From Eunapius fragilis (Eukaryota > Porifera > Demospongiae > Spongillida > Spongillidae): DNA of 64,000 bases. A program made the translations under genes and the position numbers. Location of the stretch: positions 4,194,889 to 4,258,888 of the forward strand of contig OY811992.1 of assembly GCA_963681505.1 (NCBI GenBank). The letters run 5' to 3'. Positions 33,012 to 41,990 of this stretch are shown here, one piece after another. The notes below the pieces were generated by a model. That model ran no database searches. It saw nothing but the letters and a program-made list of their open reading frames with translations, and was not told the DNA's origin. Numbering within the stretch: the first letter of the stretch is position 1; each line of letters starts with the position of its first letter.

Positions 33012-34027
33012 TGTGTGTGTATGTGTGTGTGCATGCGTGCATGGCATATGGTATGGAAGTAGGCATTTCAAAAATCCAAATGGAGCACACCACACCTGAG
33101 ATGCTATCTGGAGCTTCCTTCATGCCCCAAGGGTTGACACACCAATCTCTTTGAGATCTTCCTCTGTCTGAGCGTCATGGTCAGGAAAGTGGTGAAATCC
33201 ACCTGTAGGGCCCAAGGAGGGGAATGGAGAGGTGAAGGATGTTGAGGGGTGAAGGATGGGGAGGAGAGGGTGAAGGATGTGGAGGGGAGGGGAGAAGGAG
33301 AGGGGGAAAGATGTGGAGGAGAGGGGAGAAGGATGGGGAGGGGAGGGGAGAAGGATATGGAGAGGAGGGGTGAAGGATGTGGAGAGGAGGGGTGAAGGAT
33401 GTGGAGGGGAGGAGTAAAGGATGAGGATGGATCCACAGAACATAGTAAAGTACAAAGCACATATGCCACACAGATATATGCATCACCCAACACATGTGCA
33501 CATCCGCCATCCCCTACACACCTCCACCTATCCCATAGACATCTCCACCATCTCCACACACCCCAACACCTACACCATTCCCTAACACACCTCTACCATC
33601 CCTTCCACACACCTCCACCATCCCCTACACACCCCTCCACCATCCCCTACACACACCTCCACCATCCCCTATACACACCTCCACTATCCCCTACGCACAC
33701 CTCCACTATCCCCTACACACACCTCCACCATCCCCTACACACACCTTCACCTACCCCTACACACACCTCCACCATCCCATCCATACACTCCACCATTTGT
33801 CTGCCTGCCTACCGTATATATCGCTCCAATAACTACTTCCGTTGTCCGAAATCCGGTCCGGGGCAACGCCCAAAAACGTTTTGCGCCAAATCCGACATAC
33901 GCTTTGCGCCAAATCCGACATACGCTTTGCGCCAAATCCGTCATACGTTTTGCGCCAAATCCGATTTGGTTTTACGCCAAATCGCTCACATGTCTAATGT
34001 TTTGGTACGCGACCTACCGGGCCACCG
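31460..34027. mobile_element. Fold-back TA element, complete copy (2568 bp)
   Basis: The left end CGGTGGCCCGGTAGGTCGCG is mirrored at the right end, each bordered by TA. The inverted arms are long: about 280 bp of GCGCAAAACG/GGATTTGG subrepeats, then a minisatellite and shared unique sequence, roughly 31460-32250 against 33430-34027. No transposase was seen. TA borders and long inverted arms suggest a non-autonomous Tc1/mariner-like or fold-back element. The superfamily is uncertain. Confidence 0.75.
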
Positions 34028-34271
34028 TATAAGGGTGCATGGAGGGGTGTGATGCATGCATGTTTCGGTTTCCGGACCGCTAACCGGTTGTGCTGTATTT
34101 AATGTATGTACACGTGTCGCATTGGCTTTTCGTCCCAGTTGTAAAGAACCAATTGTGAGTACTCAGCGTACATTGCATTACTTGTACAAGTTGAATTCAA
34201 ACTATTGTCACTACACAGCTTAGAGCAGTTACAGCAGCCATTATGTCTCTTCAAGGTTCTCAGTGCCTATT

Positions 34272-34275
<4 letters not shown>

Positions 34276-34363
<88 letters not shown>
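34276..34363. repeat. (AC)n microsatellite, uninterrupted
   Basis: About 44 perfect AC units just beyond the 3' end of the micro-exon gene. Confidence 0.95.
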
Positions 34364-34364
<1 letters not shown>

Positions 34365-34426
34365 GGAATGTAATGGTTTTATACAAAACACACATCAAAT
34401 GTAAACAATTATTCAGTTAAACTTAC

Positions 34427-34443
34427 AATTACGGCTTGGTTGG
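34427..34443 (-). CDS. Micro-exon gene last coding exon with stop
   Basis: The acceptor TTTTCACTTCACTGCAG is the best pyrimidine tract of the locus. The 17-nt exon reads CCA ACC AAG CCG TAA in phase 0, then a GTAAGTTT donor follows the stop, so a 3' UTR exon may lie further on, past the AC repeat. Confidence 0.6.
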
Positions 34444-37152
34444 CTGCAGTGAAGTGAAAATTTAACACAACGTGACAGCAGTAAACGAATAAATAACTCA
34501 AAAGAACTTGATTAAAAACTTACCTTCGATTCAGTATTGTGTGTCCATGGTTGCATGACATTGTTAGTCAGTTGGGTTAAGTGTTATGGGAAATGTATAC
34601 TTACACACTATGCAATATCCATTGTGATGAGGGATAAAATAAGGAGTTATGGGAAACACAAAAGTATTGTTACTTACACACTGCATTACGCATAATAGCA
34701 TTCATGTTGACAAAGAGTAAGTAGGCATGTTAATGTGCAATGAAAATTGCAGAATTGGTTATACTTACGCACTGCATGAATTGTCAATAATAGTGTCATT
34801 GACAAGGAATAAGCAGGTTTGTTAAGGTGCAGTGGGAAATGTAATATCATTGATACTTACTAACTGCATTGCATGTTCATAAGTATAAATGCATGGTAAA
34901 GTTCAATGGGAAATGCAACATGACTGATATACTTACGACCTGAATTGTTCATATTAGTAATAGCAATAAGGAGCATTGCCCGAAATAATCATAGTAACAA
35001 GAAAAAAAAAGAAGAAGTAAAATGCAATGGAAAATGCAACATCATTCAATGATACTTACGACGTCCTGCCGGGTGAATTGTTCATTATAGTGCCCATGCC
35101 AACAAGTTAAGTAATAATCGAAGTGCAAAGGAAAGTGCATTGTTCATAATACCATCCATGGCAACAAGGCACAAGTAAAGTGCAATGAGCTAGAAATGTG
35201 GCAATATCATTGCAATATACTTACGCCGCCCTGCGGGGTGAATTTTTCATAATAGTACCCATGCCAACAAGTTAAGTATAAAGTGAAGTGCAAAGGAAAG
35301 TTAACATCATTGATACTTACAGGCTGCAGTTTTTCACAATGCATCCAGGGCAACAAGCAATAGGTAAAGTACAATGGGAAATGCACGATACTTACACTCT
35401 GCATTGTTCATAATAGCATCCATGACAGCATGCAAGCACAGTAATGTGCAATGGAAATTGCAAGATCACTGATACTTACTGTCTGCATTGTTCATAATAG
35501 TAAAGTAGGCATGATAAAAACAGTGGGAAATGCAACATAAATCGATTCTTACAGTCTGCAATGTTCATAATAGTGTTCGTGCCAAAAGAGTTATAAGTAG
35601 GTGTGGTATGCAATGGGAAATGCTGCATCACTCGTACTTACCCTCTGCATTATGCGTGGTGACAAGGTCCGAAAAAATTTAAGACATCTTACAGTGCAGA
35701 AATATAACATCCAATGGTACTTACACACTGGATTGTATAAGTATATTTTCATAGTTCCATGATGACAAGGTCAAAATAATACATAACCCATGTCAAGATG
35801 CAATTGGAAAATGAGAATCCAACATCATTGATACTTACAGGCTGTATTGCATCCATGGTGACAGAAGATTAGTATGCGTGTTAATGAAATGCAACATCAT
35901 TGATACTTACGGGCTTCTATAGCATAGTTCATAACAGTACCATGGTGACAAGGAATTTAATTTTATGCATGTTAAAGACGACGAAATGTTACTACCTTCT
36001 GCATTGTTATCACCGGAAATAGTTTACATGGTGGCAAGGAATTAGTGGGCATGGTAACGGTGCAGTGGGGAATGCTTTACCACTGAAACTTACGCACTAC
36101 ATCATTCGTATAATTGCATGGCGGAAAGGAATAAGTAGGCATATTAAGGAAATGCAATATCATTGGAAGAAATTAGAAGGCATGGTATTGAGGCATGGGA
36201 ACTGCTACGATATACTTACTCCACCTACTCCCTGCAACAAGAATAATAGGTCATTGATACGGTATATCGGAGGAAATGCAACATATTAGATACTTACGGT
36301 CAGCTTTGTTCATAACAATATCCATGGTAACAAGGAATAAGTAGGGAATGTATAATGGTGCAATGGGAAACACCACGTGACTTATACTTACATGATACTG
36401 CATAAATCACAGCAACAAGAAGTATGTAGGGCAGTAAAACAATGGGAATTGTAACACCATTGATTCTTACCACCTTGATTTTTCACAATAGCATCCAGCG
36501 TGGTAACGAGAATTATAAATGGTTGGAAATGCAACCTCGTCCGTATACTTACCGTCTGCAGCGTTTTTAAAAAATCAATCAGCGGCAACAAGAAATACGT
36601 ATATTTTCATTATAAAGCGCAAAGATTGTTGATACATACACACTGAATTGTTGATATTTGCATCCATGTTGACAAGGAACAAGTGCAATAGTAATTGAAA
36701 ATGCAACAACGTTGATACTTACTTTCTCCTTCTTCATATTTAGTATCAATGCCGGTGCACGGCAGTACGTGAAGATGATTTCAATTGTTCATATCACACA
36801 TAAAAACGCTAATTCTGACCTGGGCTTCTCCACTCAAGTAATTATTCATCATTTCTTTGAGTATAGAAAAAATTTACATAATTATACCGGTATTGATTAT
36901 AAATCAATCACGCCTAACAGCAGCGCACTAATCTTACCGTTCGCAGGAACGTCGACGTCGTCACGGTTAGTCAAAAACTTGCCGCTGTCACTGATATCGA
37001 CCACTTTGTCTGTATATTTCTGCTGCTGTTGCAAGTGAAACAATCGTTGGCTCTCTCAGATGACGCTTGCGATGGCAAACCTCATAGCTCGAAAGACGGG
37101 CGTCAGCGAAAAACGCCAGTAACGTCGCAAGAACAGCCAGTTCCTTCAGCAT
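34427..37152 (-). CDS. Micro-exon gene: secreted Cys-rich peptide assembled from one-codon exons (proposed)
   Basis: Minus-strand model: exon 1 37081-37152 (signal peptide), exon 2 36938-37025 (acidic spacer), a small phase-correcting exon at 36820-36824 or 36820-36827, 24 micro-exons of 3-12 nt from 36731 to 34605, and a last exon with TAA at 34427-34443. Every micro-exon sits between AG and a GTAAGTAT-like donor, and all lengths are multiples of three (sum 99 nt). In phase 0 there is no stop; the other two phases meet TGA in 36298-36303 or TAG at 35642-35644. The product would be about 92 residues: leader, acidic pro-region, then a short domain with six Cys spaced C-x10-C-x3-C-x11-CCC. Schistosome micro-exon genes are a loose analogue, but 3-nt exons in such number are not something I know of. 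The role of the peptide is unknown. The unit is tandemly duplicated, with introns about 65-160 bp. Confidence 0.7.
34518..34525 (-). other. Zero-length exon / recursive splice site (AG directly on GTAAGT)
   Basis: The minus strand reads CGAAG/GTAAGTTT with no bases between acceptor AG and donor GT. No other AG is near enough to serve. This is the form of a recursive splice site and fits as a degenerate last unit of the array. Confidence 0.5.
34605..35230 (-). CDS. Micro-exons 18-24 of the array
   Basis: In transcript order: 35230-35225 GGC GGC Gly-Gly; 35065-35060 GAC GTC Asp-Val; 34939-34937 GTC Val; 34863-34861 TTA Leu; 34771-34769 TGC Cys; 34680-34678 TGT Cys; 34607-34605 TGT Cys. The two 6-nt units share an expanded acceptor context (CACCCCGCAG and CACCCGGCAG), showing that they are sister duplicates. 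Confidence 0.68.
35321..35998 (-). CDS. Micro-exons 9-17 of the array, all three bases long
   Basis: In transcript order: 35998-35996 AAG Lys (donor GTAGTAAC, the weakest); 35913-35911 CCC Pro; 35841-35839 CCT Pro; 35727-35725 TGT Cys; 35644-35642 AGG Arg; 35555-35553 ACT Thr (donor GTAAGAAT); 35482-35480 ACA Thr; 35398-35396 AGT Ser; 35323-35321 CCT Pro. Most acceptors are in an AACAATGCAG-like context preceded by CTATTATG. The triplets vary freely while the AG and donor do not. Confidence 0.68.
36094..36731 (-). CDS. Micro-exons 1-8 of the array
   Basis: In transcript order (minus strand): 36731-36723 AAG GAG AAA Lys-Glu-Lys, with three in-frame AG choices; 36642-36640 TGT Cys; 36555-36553 ACG Thr; 36473-36471 GTG Val; 36397-36392 TAT CAT Tyr-His; 36303-36298 CTG ACC Leu-Thr; 36231-36220 GGA GTA GGT GGA Gly-Val-Gly-Gly, after a pyrimidine-rich TTCTTGTTGCAG; 36096-36094 TGC Cys. 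Donors read GTAAGTAT, except GTATGTAT (36640), GTAAGAAT (36471) and GTAAGTTT (36094). Confidence 0.68.
36820..36827 (-). CDS. Candidate phase-correcting micro-exon (5 or 8 nt)
   Basis: The minus strand shows GAGAAG/CCCAG/GTCAGA, or the AG three bases earlier. Either choice adds a length of 2 modulo 3 and would move the frame from phase 1 to phase 0, as the array needs. The donor GTCAGA is weak, so this is the least certain piece of the model. Confidence 0.35.
36938..37025 (-). CDS. Micro-exon gene exon 2, acidic spacer
   Basis: The acceptor CACTTGCAACAG is followed by CAGCAG (tandem NAG choices). 29 codons plus one base include TDKVVDISDSGKF and DDVDVPAN, rich in Asp. The donor GTAAGATT is strong. 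It ends in phase 1. The 55-bp upstream intron is 37026-37080. Confidence 0.65.
37081..37152 (-). CDS. Micro-exon gene exon 1, signal peptide
   Basis: 24 codons, MLKELAVLATLLAFFADA then RLSSYE. The hydrophobic core and small residues before Arg suggest cleavage after ADA. The donor GAG/GTTTGC keeps phase 0. The ATG is the first after the TATA-like box. Confidence 0.65.
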
Positions 37153-37209
37153 TATTGCCGGTTCAGTCGGTTATCGCAAAGGTATATGAAATGTGACTGG
37201 AACAAACTG

Positions 37210-37217
37210 TTTAAATA
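37210..37217 (-). promoter_or_regulatory. TATA-like box of the micro-exon gene
   Basis: The minus strand reads GTGTATTTAAACAG, placing TATTTAAA about 58 bases before the ATG at 37152. Plausible but untested. Confidence 0.4.
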
Positions 37218-37229
37218 CACTTGTCCAAA

Positions 37230-37779
37230 CGGAAATTGCGGAATAATACTGCATGCCGCGGTTACACTGCTTTGATGCATGGTTGCTGCCCGAGGACATG
37301 CTGCCTTGTTTATTTGAGCACTATAATATTATACCAAATAAGGTATACTACTCGCTTTGTATTTTGCTCGCGATGTATTTTGCGTCTATCGGACCCATGC
37401 GGATGATACACTGTTCAAATCTGTTCCAAGCTTGAGTTACATACGTAAGCTGTCTGTATGTGTTTGTTTTATCGTTCGATAGCGGGCAAACGATTCCGCA
37501 TGTGGTCGCGATTTTTAAAATGAACGTCATTTAATATACTGCATTATTCCTGAAATGTAACCCTGCTCGATTAGGTCACTCCGATAAAATGTTTAGTTTC
37601 TGATTTTTTATGCACGTTTTTTTAGAGACTGAACAAAAGGGACTGTTCGGGTAGTAGATACAAGCTGAATCCTTGATAATATACTAAATAATATAATAGT
37701 TTTATATTTATTATTATTATACATATAAAATAACATGAATATACAGAAACAACACTGATTAAATACATTGAACAGCTCT
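37230..37779. other. No gene recognised
   Basis: AT-rich spacer with short frames and no motif support. Positions 37680-37740 are very AT-rich. Confidence 0.5.
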
Positions 37780-37970
37780 ACAGTACACGAGCTATCCTAG
37801 AGAGGATAGCTGTAGCATTAGCCCTGACCAGGTGGAGATTCAGTCGGCCATAGATCTCATTAAGTACGATGGACTTTGGCCGGCACATGGAGGTGGCAAG
37901 TCTAGAGGTCACAGAGGAGATGATAGCAGTGGCTTCTTTTCCCCAAGCTCCATATGTTTCAACTACCAGT
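37780..37970 (-). pseudogene. Retroelement C-terminal relic
   Basis: The minus strand reads VETYGAWGKEATAIIS and LNEIYGRLNLHLVRANA, the last part of a reverse-transcriptase family whose other relics lie at 38064-38360 and 47500-48000. Cut off upstream by AT-rich sequence. Confidence 0.6.
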
Positions 37971-38063
37971 TTTATAATTATAAAAATTATTATTAAAAAT
38001 TATTATTTTAAAAATAATGATAACTAACTTACATTAGATGCCGCTAACAAACCTACAGTTCTA

Positions 38064-38360
38064 CTAACTTATCTGGACATTTTCTCTCCCCATGATGGCC
38101 CTAGCTACTGACCTCACCAGTGACATGTTGAGGTGGCCATAGATGTCACCCAGCATTTTGGGTTTGGGAATGGCCTGGCCGATGGCAAGTAGAAAGGTGA
38201 GACGGGAAAAAACACTCTGAGCCTCCATCCCCCAGTTACCGCATGTTTCTACGGCTAGGGGGATACATGTCCAGCCCAACTCCTGGCATCTGGTGTCATT
38301 GGCCACATGCTTTCTAAGTTCAGCAGCATAGGCTGCTGCTCCCACAGATGTAAATAATAA
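38064..38360 (-). pseudogene. Retroelement C-terminal relic
   Basis: Contains AAELRKHVANDTRCQELGW, then PLAVETCGNWGMEAQSVFSRL and LGDIYGHLNMSLVRSVARAI. The family is widespread in invertebrate genomes, downstream of RT. An ATT/AAT triplet repeat follows at 38348-38385. Confidence 0.65.
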
Positions 38361-38489
38361 TAATAATAATAATAGTAATAAAAATGTCCAGATACTTTTG
38401 CACCATCTTACTCTGCAATTGCTGCACAACAAGTTGGCGCAGTTGCTCAACAGGCTGAAGAAAAGAAAATACATAAATACCTTGATTCA

Positions 38490-39560
38490 TGCCACCACTA
38501 TTTCACTCCAGTGGCAATAAAGACAACTGGAGTGTTTGGACCAAGGACAACTGAGGAGCACTGGTCAGATGACAACTTTGTGGCATTCAAGGTAGACATG
38601 AAAAAAACTTTTAATGCTGTATCGGTTGTGGAGGAATGTGCCACCTTTTGAACTTCTGTCTTGGGTATCTTGGTGTTACGGGTCACATCTATGGCTCCCT
38701 CTAGGACAAATCAGTTCAGATTCAGCGGGTCAACAGGGGGATCCCCTGGGTCGCCTTACTTTTTGCACTGCTTAATTTACAGTGTGGACACTGATGATGA
38801 ATGCATGGACCTCCTCTATGCAGGCATGGTAGCTCAATGATGGTGCCTTAACTGGAAACTGTCCAGCTGTATTGTGGGCCATGCACATCATTGAAGAGAT
38901 GGGACCTACCTTTACATCAAATTTGCCAAATGTGAACTCTTCAGCAGTAAAGGCAACACCTCTTTCCCACCAGCCATGAAGTGCTTGACATCCTTGGTGC
39001 TCCTGTTGGCGACTACTTACACTGTTGTAGATCTATCGCTGATGAGTGTACTGAATCCAAGAAATTGCTCTCAAGTCTGGTAGATGCTGATCTCCAGGAT
39101 TGCGCATATGTGTGGAGGTTTTTGCAAATTGCATGGTCCACCTAACCAGGGTCAGTGTTCTTCAATGAAGATGTGAGGCAGTGTTTTGTGCTCTGCTCAG
39201 CCATTGAAGTCTCAGATACTGCCTGGAAACAGGCTCAGCTTAGTTTGATATTCGAGGGCTTAGGCTTTTGTTCCCTCTCTTGCCATGCTGCTGCCGCCTT
39301 TATTGCCTCACATTCCTCATCAGGTCTGGGCCAACCCAACAATCATCTTCTTCAGCAGGCAGTCATAATCTATAACTCCAAGGTCTGCCCTTACTTCTCC
39401 CACCACTCAGAGAGAGCTGCCCAGCAAGATTGATGAGGATCAATTCAAACCTTTGTTGGGAGCATCCACAAAGCCAGACTTCTGTCTGTTTCAGCCCCTC
39501 ATTCATCTTAAGGACTTCGAAGTTTGGCTCATGTGACACCTTCATTTTCTGAGGAAATCC
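38490..39560 (+). pseudogene. Reverse transcriptase relic
   Basis: Plus-strand frames broken by stops and shifts: DNFVAFKVDMKKTFNAVSV (motif A, near 38560), the GDPLGSP turn (near 38740), TYLYIKFAKCELFSS (near 38910) and a post-RT stretch WKQAQLSLIFEGLGFCSLS with HAAAAFIAS (39220-39330). It is non-LTR-type. The order matches an intact RT but the YxDD box is not seen here. Confidence 0.65.
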
Positions 39561-40388
39561 CGACAAGACAGTAAAAGAGAACAGTTCACACTTGGCAGGG
39601 GGACCTAGCTTATGAATGAGAGTAATAGCATGACGGGTATTGCTGCATCTTTAGTCCTGAAAAAGAAGGTCATCATGTAGATACCATGAATTAAGTTGTC
39701 TGAGAGCATTCTTCTTTTATCCACGACTCAATTCTCGAAACGTCTTCACCTCGAAGTTTTAGCAACTGAAAAAGTTTGATTTTGTTTTGTCATCATGCCC
39801 TCTTAGGGGCAACCCTTGTCTTGCTAATAAAAATCTCATATTCGAAAGAACACTGCTGCTACCTCTCTTTGCATTCTACTTTGTGTTGCAAGGAGAGGCT
39901 GGAAGCAACTGATGTATAGTTGATGGCAAAATGATGACCTTTAGACAGGCTTCTTTATGACAAATCGTAACCTCGTGTATCAGAAATTTCTTCGCAGCGT
40001 CTTTCCAATTGCTAAAACCTATTGATATGAATGGACTCAGGAACAACTTACTGGGCTTCCCAGCAATCCAAGCCCTTCATCTACTCACAGGGTAGTAGCA
40101 TCCAGTCCGGCCAGTCCGGCCATGGGCGGGCCGGTTTAGCCCAGCTCACGAGAACGTATAGTACGCGTTACAGTACCGTCCAGAGCCAAGTTAAAAGCAT
40201 TAAATAAATTTTGTGGGCGTTGTTCGTTTCCTGCGACTCATTGGCCACGATCGGTATACCATGCGCGTGACTGTTATTAATACTTTAGTTTAGAAGCTCA
40301 TAAGTTTACGATGGATTTACCATGTCCTATCATGTATGCAGCTTGAATATATATTTGATCATGCTCATCGATAGAGGTTTCCGTCCGG
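39561..40388. other. No gene recognised
   Basis: Mixed spacer with a GGCCAGTCCGGCC inverted repeat near 40110-40135. No coding support. Confidence 0.5.
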
Positions 40389-40536
40389 CACAGCAAAAAA
40401 ACGCGTCGAATCAATTTTTGATTTGCAATTGATTGATCAATGACATTCTGATACTGGATTGATACAACATTCTGTATCAGAATGTCATTGATCAATCAAT
40501 TGCAAATCAAAATTTGATTCGACGCGTTTTTTTGCT
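40389..40536. repeat. 148-bp near-perfect palindrome (possible tiny MITE)
   Basis: The ends CAGCAAAAAAACGCGTCGAA are mirrored with arms of about 65 bp. No clear target duplication was found. Confidence 0.85.
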
Positions 40537-40899
40537 GTGATCCACCCTTGCTATTTCAAGGTTAAATAATATGCAGTAGTGAAACTGACAGGGAAAATAT
40601 CGAATTCCCATGCAGCCTGCGTCAACTCCGGTTTTTGCGACGATCCCTGGTTGATAACAACTGAACCAATCATTGAGGGTGAGAAAGTTAACCGTGAATT
40701 TTGTTCCAAAACTAATCAACCCCAGGATATTTTTCGCTGTGTCTGACACGCATTGCGTAATTTAATAGCATGGGATCTAATCAGTCCGCCATACTGTGCT
40801 CGTTTACTATAGAGAAGTATGAGCTTATGCCTGTATGTAGTTCAGAGCTTCATAGATTATGGCATTTACTTGTGGCCTAGGAACCGGCGTAACTTTCCA

Positions 40900-41420
40900 A
40901 ACCGAGCATAAGCCCATATAACATTTCCACAGTAAACCTAGCATAGGTTGATACAACATTTCTACAGTAAATCCCATACAAGTCGATACAAAATTTCAAC
41001 AGTAAACCGAGCATAAGCCCATACAAGTTGATACAGCATTTCAACAGTAAACCGAGCACACAGAACATACAACATTTCCAGAGTAAACCAAGCTAGTATA
41101 ACCAATACAATATTTCCACAGTAAACCGAGCATAAGCCCATACAAGTTCGTCTGTTGATACAGCATTTCAACAGTAAACCGAGCACACACAACATACAAC
41201 ATTTCCAGAGTAAACTAAGCTAGTATAACCAATACAATATTTCCACAGTAAACCGAGCATAAGCCCATACAAGTTCGTCTGTTGATACAGCATTTCAACA
41301 GTAAACCGAGCACACACAACATACAACATTTCCAGACTAAACCATGTATAAGCCAATACAATATTTCCACAGTAAACCGAGCATAAGCCCATCATGCAAC
41401 ATTTCCACAGTAAACCGAGC
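40900..41420. repeat. 127-bp tandem repeat with about 35-bp subunits
   Basis: The landmark TCAACAGTAAACCGAGCACA recurs at about 41041, 41168 and 41295, exactly 127 apart. Subunits carry CATTTCCACAGTAAACCGAG. The frames it opens are repeat artefacts. Confidence 0.85.
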
Positions 41421-41597
41421 ACCAATATGGAGGACAACAAATATAACCCCAGGCGTTATGAAAGATCTCCAGCAATTGATTGCGAGGACGTGGTGTAAGC
41501 GACCTCCCTGGGACTTTTGACGTATGCATTTTCACTGTGACCGGACCGGTTCTTTTATCGATGCTACGGTCCTATAAGTCTTACCCAAGTTAATGTC

Positions 41598-41738
41598 ATC
41601 GAGGACTATGGAAAGAACATCTATGAACGTTTCCCAAAGTTGTTTCAGGGTCTAGGCACATTGGAGGAACCATGCCACATAAAACTCAAAGCAAATGCCA
41701 CTCCGTTTGCATTGTTTACTGCTAGACGCACTTATAGG
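41598..41738 (+). pseudogene. Gypsy pol fragment upstream of RT
   Basis: The frame reads VIEDYGKNIYERFPKLFQGL then HIKLKANATPFALFTARR, typical of the segment just before the RT fingers of Ty3/gypsy. About 47 codons, cut on both sides. Confidence 0.6.
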
Positions 41739-41778
41739 AGCATAAATAGCTTCAACCGTGCCCCCTCAGTAATATGAT

Positions 41779-41956
41779 CAGTGGCGGATCCAGGGGGGGG
41801 GGGGGGGGGGGGGGCACCGGGGGCACGTGCCCCCCCCTTTCGTTCGTCTAATTATTATATTCATAGTTGCGCAATATAGCGTTTTAAATTGCAATTTGAA
41901 GGTACAGCAACAAAAAAAGGCGTCCGCGCTTCGCGCGGGAGCAGTGGCGGATGCTT

Positions 41957-41990
<34 letters not shown>

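Noticed and set aside
29341..33559. Long Ser/Pro/His-rich and Gly/Glu-rich open frames
   Set aside because: They are translations of CT- and GA-rich minisatellites within the fold-back elements.
34500..36800. Direct repeats resembling a CRISPR array
   Set aside because: Unit spacing is irregular, the genome is eukaryotic, and the conserved part is a splice-site pair.
36712..37038. Plus-strand open frame over the start of the micro-exon gene
   Set aside because: No motif, and the minus strand has signal peptide, donors and acceptors.
40877..41440. Cys-rich peptide frames on the minus strand
   Set aside because: They repeat with the 127-bp tandem unit and have no donors or signal peptide.
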